From NCBI RefSeq assembly GCF_900107535.1, contig NZ_FNRA01000002.1, positions 124,001 through 188,000 of the forward strand: DNA of 64,000 bases, written 5' to 3'. The position numbers were made by a program, and so were the translations under genes. The notes under the pieces were generated by a model. That model searched no databases. It worked only from the letters and a program-made list of their open reading frames with translations, and had not been told where the DNA came from. Of this stretch, positions 26,653-34,531 are shown piece after piece; position 1 is the first letter of the stretch, and the number at the start of each line of letters is the position of its first letter. Source of the stretch: Pedobacter hartonius. Its GTDB lineage: Bacteria > Bacteroidota > Bacteroidia > Sphingobacteriales > Sphingobacteriaceae.

Positions 26653-26660
26653 CAAAAATA
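26653..26660 (-). promoter_or_regulatory. Putative -7 element of the cstB-like/ypdA operon
   Basis: TATTTTTG on the minus strand is a TAnnTTTG match 60 nt before the start of the persulfide dioxygenase gene. No TTG at proper spacing is seen. Confidence 0.4.
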
Positions 26661-26713
26661 AGTTAATTATTTCTTAACTCATGTTTTAACTTTCCTTCTT
26701 ACAGAAATTTTAC

Positions 26714-27730
26714 TTAAGCGCTCAGCTCTCCCCGTAACGACTGTTCCATCAGAAATGCGATCTGGGTATGTGTGAGATCCTGTCCCATCAGGTACATGAG
26801 TTTAGTTACCGTGGCCTCGAAAGTCATATCGAATCCACTGATGATCCCCATCTGCTGCAATTTTTTGCTGGTCTCATATTTACCCAGTTCTACAGAACCT
26901 CCCTGGCATTGTGAAATATCCACAATGAGTTTCTGCCGGTCCAGCGCCTCCTGCAGACTGTCAATAAACCACCGGGCAGTGCTGGTATTGCCGGAGCCAA
27001 AAGTTTCCAGCACAATGGCGTCAACCGAAGATCTGGTGATGGCCTGTACAGCCTGAACAGTGATGCCCGGGTATAATTTCAGGACACCGATATTGGCATT
27101 GAAATTAGACCGTACCCGAAGTTCTTCCTGCGGATGGTCATTGATATAGTTGGAGTAAAATGACAAGTTCACACCTGCCTCTGCCAGGATATGGTAATTG
27201 GGCGACTGAAACGCCTCGAATTTCTCAGAATTATACTTGATCGCCCGGTTACCCCGGAAAAGCTGATAGTCAAAATAGATGCATACCTCCGGCACCATCG
27301 CCAGCCCCCTGTTCTTCGTGGCTACAATCTCCAGTGCCGTGATCAGATTCTCCTTTGCATCCGTTCTGATCTCCCCGATTGGCAGCTGTGATCCCGTCAG
27401 CACCACAGGTTTGCTCAGGTTTTTCAGCATAAAGCTCAGTGCTGAGGCAGTGTAGGCCATGGTATCAGAACCGTGCAACACTACAAAACCATCATAATCA
27501 TGATACCTGCGCTCAATAATATCCGCCAGTTCCGCCCAGATGACCGGATCCATATTGGAAGAATCAAGTATGGGATCAAAAGAATGAACATCCAGCTGAT
27601 AGTTCAGGCGGGCAAGTTCGGGTACATTCTGCTGAATTTGTTTGAAATCAAAAGGGATCAGTGCACCGGTCAGCGGGTCGTTCACCATACCAATGGTACC
27701 CCCTGTGTAGATGATAAGAATTTTAGTCAT
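26714..27730 (-). CDS. ansA: Type I (cytoplasmic) L-asparaginase
   Basis: This 338-residue enzyme hydrolyses asparagine to aspartate and ammonia. The first catalytic Thr is in IYTGGTIGM near the N-terminus. The second is in VLHGSDTMAYTASAL, with the Ser-Asp-Thr triplet. There is no signal peptide, which fits the cytoplasmic type I family. ITALEIVATKNRG and VLETFGSGN are other family blocks. It follows tatD by 6 nt in the same direction, so the two are co-transcribed. Confidence 0.95.
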   Translation of the reverse strand: MTKILIIYTGGTIGMVNDPLTGALIPFDFKQIQQNVPELARLNYQLDVHSFDPILDSSNMDPVIWAELADIIERRYHDYDGFVVLHGSDTMAYTASALSFMLKNLSKPVVLTGSQLPIGEIRTDAKENLITALEIVATKNRGLAMVPEVCIYFDYQLFRGNRAIKYNSEKFEAFQSPNYHILAEAGVNLSFYSNYINDHPQEELRVRSNFNANIGVLKLYPGITVQAVQAITRSSVDAIVLETFGSGNTSTARWFIDSLQEALDRQKLIVDISQCQGGSVELGKYETSKKLQQMGIISGFDMTFEATVTKLMYLMGQDLTHTQIAFLMEQSLRGELSA

Positions 27731-27736
27731 GCAGTT

Positions 27737-28504
27737 TTAGACGTTAAATATTTTGACAGAGTTGGCTGTCGTCACTTCAGCCACTTCTCCGATAGAGATG
27801 TTATAAATATCTGCCACTCTTTGGGCAATATGTACAAGATAACTACTCTCATTGGGTTTGCCCCTGTATGGCACAGGTGCCAGGTATGGAGAATCCGTTT
27901 CCAGTACAATATGTGCCAGGGGAACCTGCATCAGCACTGCGTCCAGACCGGCCTTTTTGTATGTCACCACACCCCCAATGCCCAGGTAAAAGCCCAGTGC
28001 TATTGTCCGCTCTGCCTGCTCCAGGTTACCCGTAAAACAATGCATGATGCCTCTCAGGTCATCTCCTTTTTCCTCTTCAAGGATTTCAAAGACCTCATCA
28101 AACGCTTCGCGGCAGTGGATAACAATAGGGAGCTTCCTTTCCTTTGCCCATTTGATCTGTTCCCTGAAAGCAGCCTGCTGCATACCTAAAGTGCTTTTAT
28201 CCCAGTAAAGATCTATACCGGTCTCACCTACGGCATAGATCTTCCTGCCCTCCATACTTTGAAGGATTTCCGCCAGAACCTCTTCATAACCCTCTTTTAC
28301 ATCGCAGGGGTGTAATCCCAGCATACCGAAACAATTGTCCGGATATTTTTTTACCAGATCGTCAATTTTAGCAATTGAAGAAATATCAACGTTTGGCAAA
28401 AACAAACGGTTTACCTGGCTTTCAAAGCAGCGCTGAAAAAGTAATGCCTGTTTTTCCTCATCTGTTTCATAGTACAAATGCGTGTGTGTATCTGTTAAAA
28501 GCAT
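27737..28504 (-). CDS. tatD: TatD-family metal-dependent hydrolase/DNase
   Basis: This 255-residue TIM-barrel protein has the metal ligands in LLTDTHTHLYYE at the N-terminus, GETGIDLYWDK (Glu), IVIHCREAFDE (His), IMHCFTG and VLETDSPYLAP (Asp). TatD proteins are 3'-5' exonucleases and deoxyribonucleases linked to repair and nucleic-acid turnover. It is first in a two-gene operon with ansA. A TAACTTTG box ends only 4 nt before the ATG. Confidence 0.94.
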   Translation of the reverse strand: MLLTDTHTHLYYETDEEKQALLFQRCFESQVNRLFLPNVDISSIAKIDDLVKKYPDNCFGMLGLHPCDVKEGYEEVLAEILQSMEGRKIYAVGETGIDLYWDKSTLGMQQAAFREQIKWAKERKLPIVIHCREAFDEVFEILEEEKGDDLRGIMHCFTGNLEQAERTIALGFYLGIGGVVTYKKAGLDAVLMQVPLAHIVLETDSPYLAPVPYRGKPNESSYLVHIAQRVADIYNISIGEVAEVTTANSVKIFNV

Positions 28505-28508
28505 AAAA

Positions 28509-28516
28509 CAAAGTTA
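28509..28516 (-). promoter_or_regulatory. Putative -7 element of tatD-ansA (near-leaderless)
   Basis: TAACTTTG on the minus strand ends 4 nt before the tatD ATG and sits beside the FKBP terminator. If used, the mRNA would begin at or next to the start codon. No -33 is seen. Confidence 0.45.
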
Positions 28517-28518
28517 AT

Positions 28519-28549
28519 AAAAAAACCCCGTCCGAAATCGGACAGGGTT
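28519..28549 (-). terminator. Intrinsic terminator after the FKBP lipoprotein gene
   Basis: On the minus strand AACCCTGTCCG, a 4-nt loop and CGGACGGGGTT form an 11-bp stem (one G-U pair) followed by a T7 run. It begins 22 nt after the FKBP stop. Confidence 0.85.
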
Positions 28550-28570
28550 GATCATGATGATTAAATCAGA

Positions 28571-29563
28571 TTATCGTTGAGCAGCCGGAGCCATTACAGG
28601 CGCTGCAGCAACAGGTGCTCCTGTAGCTTTTTTAATGTCTGTGATCTCTACTTCAAAACACAACGGAGAGAATGGAGTGATACCACCTTGTGGCATTCCA
28701 CCTTCACCATAACCCAGGCTGGAAGGAATGATCAAGGTAATCTTTCCACCTTTACCGATTAATTTAAGACCTTCATCAAATCCCGGAATTGCTCTTCCCA
28801 AGGTAAAAGGACGTGGGCCGTATTGTGCCATCGGACTGAATTTACCATTGTCTTTAGCTACTTTCTCTACACTTGTATCAAATATGTTTTCTTTACCGTC
28901 AGATTTTTTTGTCAGCAATTTACCCGTGTAATTTACCATCAAAGTATCAGATGGTGTTGCTCTTTGTGCATCTCCAGGAGCAGTGATCACATACTGCAGT
29001 CCGGAAGCAGTAGTCTGTACTTTCAGTTTGTTGTCATCAATAAAGTTTTTGATCTTTCCTGCTTCAGCAGCTTTATGTTTTGCAACAGTAGCTTTGAAAT
29101 CAGCCTGGAAGAATTCAGTAGCTTTCTTCTGGAAAGTTGAGTCAGCTTCACCAGCAGCTTTGTGCATTACTTTTTCAATCTTCACAGTAAAAACCATGTA
29201 TTTATCTTTTTGTGTAGCTGGTTTTGGCTGGTTAGAATATTTTGCCATTGAATCCAGATCAATTTTGAAAGTAGCACTGTCACCTTCAGCCAATAACATC
29301 AGGGCATCAGAGATATCACCTGCCCATTGTTTTTTAGAAACAGGGAATACAGCAGGCTGCTGAATATCATACGTACTGCTGGTTACTGAATCTTTCTCAG
29401 TTTTTTGGATCGCATTGATCTTGATGATATCGCCTTCAACGATTTTATCTTTTCCGTCAGTTTTGTGAATCTGGTACATTAAGCCTCCCGGCCCTTTTTT
29501 GTAGTTGTTACAAGCTGCTAAACCAAGCGTAGCTGCAAAAAGAATTACTAATGTTTTTTTCAT
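28571..29563 (-). CDS. FKBP-type peptidyl-prolyl isomerase, lipoprotein
   Basis: This 330-residue protein has a lipoprotein signal (LVILFAATLGLAAC, Cys about 18). An N-terminal domain (about 30-140) is rich in Lys and Asp. The C-terminal FKBP domain (about 180-310) has TASGLQYVITAPGD, DTLMVNYTGKLL, PFTLGRAIPGFDEGLKLI and IIPSSLGYGEGG. The final segment is Ala/Pro-rich (APVAAAPVMAPAAQR). It should assist protein folding in the periplasm from a membrane anchor. It has its own terminator. The next gene upstream on the strand, nrnA, ends 51 nt away. Confidence 0.93.
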   Translation of the reverse strand: MKKTLVILFAATLGLAACNNYKKGPGGLMYQIHKTDGKDKIVEGDIIKINAIQKTEKDSVTSSTYDIQQPAVFPVSKKQWAGDISDALMLLAEGDSATFKIDLDSMAKYSNQPKPATQKDKYMVFTVKIEKVMHKAAGEADSTFQKKATEFFQADFKATVAKHKAAEAGKIKNFIDDNKLKVQTTASGLQYVITAPGDAQRATPSDTLMVNYTGKLLTKKSDGKENIFDTSVEKVAKDNGKFSPMAQYGPRPFTLGRAIPGFDEGLKLIGKGGKITLIIPSSLGYGEGGMPQGGITPFSPLCFEVEITDIKKATGAPVAAAPVMAPAAQR

Positions 29564-29614
29564 CTTTTGTTTAATTGTTTGTTGTTTATAACCTGGTGCA
29601 GGCTTATTTATATT

Positions 29615-30625
29615 TTATTGTAATAATTGCGTTTTATACTCCGGCAATATAGATTTAAAATAACTGATCGTATCTTCCAGGTTCTTTTCCGAATATCCGC
29701 CGGCAGCATTCCTGTGCCCTCCGCCGTTAAAATATTTCTTACAAATCTCATTCGCAGGAAAATCTCCCGTGGAGCGCAAAGATAATTTAACTTTATCAGT
29801 TCTTTCAATAATAAAGGCCGCCAGTTTAATCCCGTTAATGGAAAGCGCATAATTCACGATTCCCTCAGTATCACCTGTTACGATCTCAAAACGTTTCAGT
29901 TCTTCTGCAGTGACAGAGATAATGGCCGTGTTCAGTTCCCTGATGATCTCCAGTTTATTGGTCAGGCAGTTCCCCAGAAAACGTAAACGGTTTTCAGTGG
30001 CATTATCGTATACCAGCTGATGAATACGCCAGTGTTCAGCACCTGCATCGATGAGGTCAGCACCAATACGGTATACCTCAGAAGTGGCCGAAGCAAACCT
30101 GAAAGAACCTGAATCGGTCATGATACCCGTATATAAACAGGTAGCGATATCTTTATTCATCATTTCTCCTTCTTCCAGTTCATTGACGATAAAATCATAC
30201 ACCAGCTGTGCTGCAGCGCAGGCATTGATACTCCAGTGTCTGTAATCATCAAAATCTTCAGGATCCAGGTGATGGTCTATCATGACCTTATACGCTGATG
30301 AATTACGGATCACTTCACCCAGCTCATTGATACGGCTGAGCGTGTTGAAATCGAGACAAAAAACAAGTGCCGCCTCAGCAACATATTGTTCAGATTTCTC
30401 TTTTTCTTCAGTATAGATGATCACATCAGCATTATTTGGCAGCCAGTGCAAAAAATAAGGATAATCAGTAGGGGTAATTACTTTTACATGATGTCCTCTT
30501 TGGATCAGGTAAGCGTATAAGCCCAAAGACGAGCCCATCGCATCACCATCAGGCTTATGATGTGTCGTAATTACAATTTTCTGCGGCGTTGCCAGCAATG
30601 ATTTTAGTTCAGAAAGGGATAGCAT
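29615..30625 (-). CDS. nrnA: DHH/DHHA1 phosphoesterase, NrnA-like oligoribonuclease/pAp phosphatase
   Basis: This 336-residue cytoplasmic enzyme has a DHH N-terminal domain with THHKPDGDAMGSSLG and VMIDHHLDPEDFDDY. FCLDFNT and GIMTDSGSFRFASA supply further metal ligands. A DHHA1 C-terminal domain holds the substrate motif FNGGGHRNAAGG. NrnA proteins degrade short RNA oligomers and dephosphorylate 3'-phosphoadenosine 5'-phosphate. It is transcribed divergently from ndk. Confidence 0.94.
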   Translation of the reverse strand: MLSLSELKSLLATPQKIVITTHHKPDGDAMGSSLGLYAYLIQRGHHVKVITPTDYPYFLHWLPNNADVIIYTEEKEKSEQYVAEAALVFCLDFNTLSRINELGEVIRNSSAYKVMIDHHLDPEDFDDYRHWSINACAAAQLVYDFIVNELEEGEMMNKDIATCLYTGIMTDSGSFRFASATSEVYRIGADLIDAGAEHWRIHQLVYDNATENRLRFLGNCLTNKLEIIRELNTAIISVTAEELKRFEIVTGDTEGIVNYALSINGIKLAAFIIERTDKVKLSLRSTGDFPANEICKKYFNGGGHRNAAGGYSEKNLEDTISYFKSILPEYKTQLLQ

Positions 30626-30633
30626 ATTCGCTG

Positions 30634-30641
30634 CAAAGCTA
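30634..30641 (-). promoter_or_regulatory. Putative -7 element of nrnA
   Basis: TAGCTTTG on the minus strand ends 8 nt before the nrnA start, predicting a very short or absent leader. No -33 is evident. Confidence 0.4.
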
Positions 30642-30701
30642 ATAATTTAATGATTAAATGATTCCTTTATATTTGATGTTTAATATTAACAGCAGAAAAT
30701 G

Positions 30702-30709
30702 TAGTTTTG
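30702..30709 (+). promoter_or_regulatory. Putative -7 element of ndk
   Basis: TAGTTTTG matches TAnnTTTG, ends 19 nt before the ndk ATG, and faces away from the nrnA box. A TTTG lies 26 nt upstream, longer than the usual spacing. Confidence 0.5.
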
Positions 30710-30728
30710 CAGAACAAATAAAACTAAG

Positions 30729-31148
30729 ATGAGTACAAACAGAACATTTACAATGATTAAGCCGGATGCAGTAGCAAACGGACATATCGGTGCGATTATT
30801 AATGACATTACGGCTGCTGGTTTCAGGATCATTGCTTTAAAATACACAAAACTGACGGCAGAAACTGCTGGTAAATTTTATGAAGTGCATAAAGACCGTC
30901 CGTTTTACGGAAACCTGGTTACTTTTATGTCTTCAGGACCTATCGTAGCTGCTATTCTTGAAAAAGACAATGCAATCGAAGATTTTAGAAAACTGATCGG
31001 TGCAACAAACCCGGCACAGGCTGAAGACGGAACTATCCGCAAAAAATATGCAGAATCTATTGAAGCAAATGCTGTACACGGATCTGACTCAGATGAGAAT
31101 GCTGCAATTGAAGGAGATTTCTTCTTTACAGCTGCTGAACGTTTCTAA
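30729..31148 (+). CDS. ndk: Nucleoside diphosphate kinase
   Basis: This 139-residue enzyme transfers the gamma-phosphate of ATP to NDPs through a phospho-histidine. Lys11 is in [12 protein letters not shown] and the active His117 is in [15 protein letters not shown]. The fold-defining [15 protein letters not shown] and [12 protein letters not shown] are present. Length and motifs are normal. A T-rich hairpin terminator follows the stop. Confidence 0.97.
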   Translation: MSTNRTFTMIKPDAVANGHIGAIINDITAAGFRIIALKYTKLTAETAGKFYEVHKDRPFYGNLVTFMSSGPIVAAILEKDNAIEDFRKLIGATNPAQAEDGTIRKKYAESIEANAVHGSDSDENAAIEGDFFFTAAERF

Positions 31149-31180
31149 TCCCTGTTCATGATCTCAAAATAAGATTACTT

Positions 31181-31211
31181 AAGCACCCCTTAAAAGGTGC
31201 TTATTTTTTTT
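31181..31211 (+). terminator. Intrinsic terminator after ndk
   Basis: AAGCACC and GGTGCTT pair (7 bp, extendable through the CC/AA-flanked loop) and are followed by a run of eight T. It is 32 nt after the ndk stop. Confidence 0.8.
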
Positions 31212-31237
31212 AAACCTTACCAACCGAAATTAAATCC

Positions 31238-31954
31238 ATGAAGAAATTATTGATTACGCTATTGGTTCCCTGCTGCAGCCTTGCAGTGAATGCACAAACC
31301 AAAAAACCTGCAGCAAAGAAAACCACCAGGACAGCAGTGGCACCGGTAAAATTTGCGGGCACGCTGGATTCAGCAAGTTATGCATTCGGGATGTCAATGG
31401 CTTCAAGCCTGAAGAACGGCGGACTCAAAACGCTGAACTATGAGTTTCTGATGAAGGGGCTGAAGGATGAATTTGCCGGCCAGAAGACCCTTTTAACCCA
31501 ACAATCTGCACAAAAAGCAATTGAAAACACCTTCAAAACCGTAAGCCAGGCTAAATTCTCAGCCAATATTGCCGAAGGAAAAACATTCCTGGAGAACAAC
31601 AAAAAGAACTCCGGTGTACAAACTACGGCAAGCGGATTACAGTATATGGTACTCACACCGGGTACTGGCACTAAACCAAAGGAAACTGATTCTGTACTGG
31701 TACATTACAAAGGCACCTTACTGAACGGAAAGCAGTTTGACAGTTCATATGACCGCGGCGAGCCCATCACATTGACACTGGACAGGGTGATACCGGGATG
31801 GACAGAAGGAATGCAGCTGATGTCTGCAGGTTCGAAGTTCAGGTTCTTTATTCCATATCAGCTGGCTTACGGCGAACGTGGCGCAGGTCCGGATATTCCT
31901 CCCTACAGCACACTGATCTTCGAAATTGAACTGCTTAAGGTAAAGGGTAAGTAA
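31238..31954 (+). CDS. FKBP-type peptidyl-prolyl isomerase, periplasmic (Mip/FkpA-like)
   Basis: This 238-residue protein has a signal peptide (MKKLLITLLVPCCSLAVNAQ), a short basic linker (TKKPAAKKTTR), an FKBP N-terminal dimerisation domain (SYAFGMSMASSLKNGG to about 125) and a C-terminal FKBP domain. The FKBP motifs are TASGLQYMVLTPGTG, VLVHYKGTLLNGKQFDSSYD, LDRVIPGWTEGMQLM and PYQLAYGERGAG. The layout is that of Mip/FkpA folding factors. It is transcribed after ndk but behind its terminator. Confidence 0.94.
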   Translation: MKKLLITLLVPCCSLAVNAQTKKPAAKKTTRTAVAPVKFAGTLDSASYAFGMSMASSLKNGGLKTLNYEFLMKGLKDEFAGQKTLLTQQSAQKAIENTFKTVSQAKFSANIAEGKTFLENNKKNSGVQTTASGLQYMVLTPGTGTKPKETDSVLVHYKGTLLNGKQFDSSYDRGEPITLTLDRVIPGWTEGMQLMSAGSKFRFFIPYQLAYGERGAGPDIPPYSTLIFEIELLKVKGK

Positions 31955-32016
31955 CATTTGTCCCAAACCATTCCATGATTAGTTTGTTGTGATCACATAA
32001 ATTAAATCAAACTATC

Positions 32017-32199
32017 ATGAACATCAAAAAACACACCCCCCTGGCATTAATTGCTTTATTGGTTACAACCCTTTCCAGCTGTTCGTTGGTAGAAGGCATA
32101 TTTAAAGCAGGCGTATGGTCTGGTATAATCGTAGTCGTGGTAGTGCTTGCCCTGATTATCTGGGTGATCAGCAAGATCTTTGGCGGCGGCAAAAGCTAG
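32017..32199 (+). CDS. Small lipoprotein with one transmembrane helix
   Basis: This 60-residue protein begins MNIKKHTPLALIALLVTTLS and has a lipobox-like LSSCS (Cys about 22). A short amphipathic stretch (LVEGIFKAGVWSG) leads to a strongly hydrophobic helix of about 18 residues (IIVVVVVLALIIWVISK) and a KIFGGGKS tail. Similar small proteins are common in Bacteroidota and have no known function. It stands alone, 2 nt from the convergent dciA stop. Confidence 0.75.
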   Translation: MNIKKHTPLALIALLVTTLSSCSLVEGIFKAGVWSGIIVVVVVLALIIWVISKIFGGGKS

Positions 32200-32201
32200 T
32201 C

Positions 32202-32492
32202 CTACAAAAATATAATTTCATTGATGACTTCAGAACCGGCGCGCTCATTCAATTTCTGGATGATGCCGGTTCTCACCATCAGCAGTTCATTTTTAATTAC
32301 TGATGATTCAATCCGTACAAACAGCTTCCTGTGTGCAATATAGATCTGCGTGGTCCTGTTGCCAATAGCAGTGCCCATGATCTCAGGCCACATGGCCACA
32401 ACCCCTGTTTCATCAAATTTCCCTCTTAACCTGTATACAGACAACATCTTTGTAATGGCATCTTTCAGGGTCATATCATTTGGTTTACGCAT
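32202..32492 (-). CDS. DUF721/DciA-like protein
   Basis: I chose the start MRKPNDMTLKDAITKML, which overlaps the recF stop by 8 nt and matches where family members begin; an upstream in-frame start would overlap recF by 35 nt. The 96 residues form the compact DUF721 domain (MWPEIMGTAIGNRTTQIYIA, KLFVRIESSVIKNELLMVR, ending GSEVINEIIF). DUF721 includes DciA, the loader or operator of the DnaB replicative helicase in many bacteria lacking DnaC. The recF neighbourhood fits a replication/repair role. Confidence 0.85.
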   Translation of the reverse strand: MRKPNDMTLKDAITKMLSVYRLRGKFDETGVVAMWPEIMGTAIGNRTTQIYIAHRKLFVRIESSVIKNELLMVRTGIIQKLNERAGSEVINEIIFL

Positions 32493-33588
32493 GCTGTATA
32501 GATCCGTTAACGACCTCAAACAAAGTTACGGGAACTTTGATCTGATTGAAAATATTTAATACTCTTTCTTTCCCTGTATCTGTAATAAAGATCTGCCCGA
32601 AATCGTGATGTGAAACCATTTCCATCAGCTTGTGCATCCTGTGGTCGTCAAGCTTATCGAAAATATCATCCAGCAGCAATAAGGGTTTAAAACCTTTATA
32701 TTTTTCCACATAGGCATACTGTGCCAGTTTCAGCGCAATAAGAAAAGACTTCTGTTGCCCCTGTGAACCAAATTTTTTCAGCGGCATATCCGCAATACTA
32801 AAGATCAGGTCGTCTTTGTGTATCCCCGTGGTCGTCCGTTCCAGGATTTTATCTTTTTCTACCGACTGCCGGAGTAAAGTTTCAAAGGCGGTATCATTTA
32901 ACTGCGACTGATAAACAAGGCTTACCTTTTCAGCAGCTGTAGTAAGGTACTGATAATATTTATTGAATAACAGGATATAGTCCTGCATAAACTGCTTGCG
33001 TTTTTCAAAAATTTTCTGCCCGGAGCTCACCAGCTGCTCGTCAAATATCTCCAGCAGCGTCGGATCATAACGTCTTGTAACAGCAATTTGCTTCAGTAAA
33101 GCATTCCTGTTCAGCAAGTGGCGGTTATAGGTGATCAGCTCATCCAGGTACTGCGCATCTGTCTGGGAAATCACATTGTCCATAAACCGGCGCCGTTCTT
33201 CACTGCCGTCCATAATGATCGTCACGTCATAGGGAGAGATCATTACCAGCGGAAAAAGCCCGATATGTCTTGCCAGTTTATCGTATTCCTTTTTATTCCT
33301 TTTGAATTGTTTCTTCTGGTTTTTCTTTACGCCGCAGGTGATCTTTTCGTTCTTCTCCTGGCGGTCAAAATCTCCCTGAATCAGGAAAAGCTCTTCTGCT
33401 GTTTTGATCTGCTGACTATCAATAGGATTGAAATAACTCTTACAAAGGCACAGGTAGTGGATCGCATCCAGAAGATTGGTTTTACCGGCGCCATTATTCC
33501 CAACAAACGCATTTACGGTTTTGGAAAACCGCAGATCAGCATCAGAATAATTTTTGAAATTGAGCAGAGTAATATTTTTTAACCACAT
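32485..33588 (-). CDS. recF: DNA replication/repair protein RecF
   Basis: This 367-residue SMC/ABC-type ATPase has the Walker A VGNNGAGKTNLLDAI (30-38), the family block CLCKSYFN, the signature FGSQGQQKSFLIALKLAQ and the Walker B PLLLLDDIFDKLDDHR. RecF loads RecA at gaps during recombinational repair. I use the start MWLKNITLLNFKNY; a slightly longer in-frame start would add five residues and fall next to the TAACTTTG box. It is followed by the overlapping DUF721 gene. Confidence 0.95.
   Translation of the reverse strand: MWLKNITLLNFKNYSDADLRFSKTVNAFVGNNGAGKTNLLDAIHYLCLCKSYFNPIDSQQIKTAEELFLIQGDFDRQEKNEKITCGVKKNQKKQFKRNKKEYDKLARHIGLFPLVMISPYDVTIIMDGSEERRRFMDNVISQTDAQYLDELITYNRHLLNRNALLKQIAVTRRYDPTLLEIFDEQLVSSGQKIFEKRKQFMQDYILLFNKYYQYLTTAAEKVSLVYQSQLNDTAFETLLRQSVEKDKILERTTTGIHKDDLIFSIADMPLKKFGSQGQQKSFLIALKLAQYAYVEKYKGFKPLLLLDDIFDKLDDHRMHKLMEMVSHHDFGQIFITDTGKERVLNIFNQIKVPVTLFEVVNGSIQHA
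32521..32528 (-). promoter_or_regulatory. Possible internal -7 element for the DUF721 gene
   Basis: TAACTTTG on the minus strand lies inside the end of recF, 28 nt before the preferred DUF721 start. It matches the same octamer seen before tatD, recF, lipA and the OstA-like gene. Being inside a coding region it may be chance. Confidence 0.25.
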
Positions 33589-33600
33589 AGTATGAGCAGT

Positions 33601-33608
33601 CAAAGTTA
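33601..33608 (-). promoter_or_regulatory. Putative -7 element of recF
   Basis: TAACTTTG on the minus strand ends 12 nt before the recF start, predicting a leader of a few nucleotides. No -33 is seen. Confidence 0.4.
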
Positions 33609-33735
33609 CCGTTTAGCTTTGTTAAAATAACCTGATCTGCAGATTTGTTTCCCTCCGGATGCTATCCCTATCAGATTCAGGAAGTTCTAAACTTCGGGCT
33701 TCCGCTAAAATTTTACTGAAATACTAAAAAAGGGG

Positions 33736-33765
33736 TTGATACTTTAATCGAAAAATGTATTTTTG
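33736..33765 (+). promoter_or_regulatory. Promoter of the TPR-protein gene
   Basis: TTG (33736-33738), 19 nt, then TATTTTTG (33758-33765) match both boxes and the spacing of the Bacteroidota primary promoter. The start codon at 33790 leaves a leader of about 20 nt. This also rules out the upstream in-frame start at 33763, which falls inside the box. Confidence 0.8.
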
Positions 33766-33789
33766 CAATCCTTAATTTTTTTAAATAAA

Positions 33790-34461
33790 ATGTCCACAAC
33801 AGAAAAAGAAGTAAATCATAATGTTAGAAAAGGTTCATTTTTAGAAGAAAACTCTAAAAGCCTTTTATTCATTGCCGCTGCGGTAATCTTATTAGTGATC
33901 ATATACTTTTGGTATCAGAATGTATATTTAAAGGACAGGGCTCAGGAAGCTTCTGCAAAAATGTACAAAGCAGAACAATATGTTGGCGTAGACTCACTGG
34001 CTAATAAAGCGGTTAACGGAGATTCAGGTTATCCGGGATTTGAAAAGATCGCTGAAGAATATAACAATACAAAATCGGCAAATTTAGCGAACCTTTACCT
34101 TGGCGGAATCTATTTACGTAAAGGTGAATACAAAAAGGCAGCTGATGTATTGGGCAAATATGCTGAAACAGGAAGCCCCGTTGCAGATCCATTAGCATTG
34201 GGAATGCTGGGCGATGCTTACAGCGAGCTGAAAGATTACAGCCAGGCGATTACCTATTATAAAAAAGCGGCTGACAAATCGAGCAACAAGTTTACTTCTC
34301 CTATGTTCCTTAAAAAATTAGGTTTGGTTTATGAAGCTCAGAAAGATTTTGATAATGCTGAAAAATCGTATACCAAGATCAAAACAGAATTCCCGGCCAG
34401 CCAGGAAGCTACAATGATCGATGAATATATTGCCCGTGCTGCTGCAGCTAAGGGAAAATAA
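33790..34461 (+). CDS. TPR-repeat membrane-anchored protein
   Basis: This 223-residue protein starts MSTTEKEVNHNVRKGSFLEE. One transmembrane helix follows (LLFIAAAVILLVIIYFWYQ, about 33-52). The rest is periplasmic TPR repeats: GFEKIAEEYNNTKSANLANL, YLGGIYLRKGEYKKAADVLG, LGDAYSELKDYSQAITYYKK, GLVYEAQKDFDNAEKSYTKI. The layout resembles YfgM/DUF2133-like proteins that help outer-membrane protein biogenesis. The function here is not certain. A terminator separates it from ribH. Confidence 0.87.
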   Translation: MSTTEKEVNHNVRKGSFLEENSKSLLFIAAAVILLVIIYFWYQNVYLKDRAQEASAKMYKAEQYVGVDSLANKAVNGDSGYPGFEKIAEEYNNTKSANLANLYLGGIYLRKGEYKKAADVLGKYAETGSPVADPLALGMLGDAYSELKDYSQAITYYKKAADKSSNKFTSPMFLKKLGLVYEAQKDFDNAEKSYTKIKTEFPASQEATMIDEYIARAAAAKGK

Positions 34462-34476
34462 AATAAAATATTTTGA

Positions 34477-34509
34477 CAAAGGCCTGCATTTTATGCGGGC
34501 CTTTTTTTA
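34477..34509 (+). terminator. Intrinsic terminator after the TPR-protein gene
   Basis: AAAGGCCTGCAT and ATGCGGGCCTTT form a 12-bp stem (one G-U pair) with a 3-nt loop and a following T-run. It starts about 15 nt after the TPR gene stop. Confidence 0.88.
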
Positions 34510-34519
34510 TACTAATACT

Positions 34520-34527
34520 TACATTTG
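34520..34527 (+). promoter_or_regulatory. Putative -7 element of ribH (near-leaderless)
   Basis: TACATTTG ends 4 nt before the ribH ATG. The -33 position would fall in the preceding terminator stem and shows no TTG. Confidence 0.4.
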
Positions 34528-34531
34528 TGCT

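Noticed and set aside
34462-34531. FMN riboswitch before ribH
   Set aside because: The gap is only 70 nt and is filled by the upstream gene's terminator; none of the conserved RFN element segments is present.
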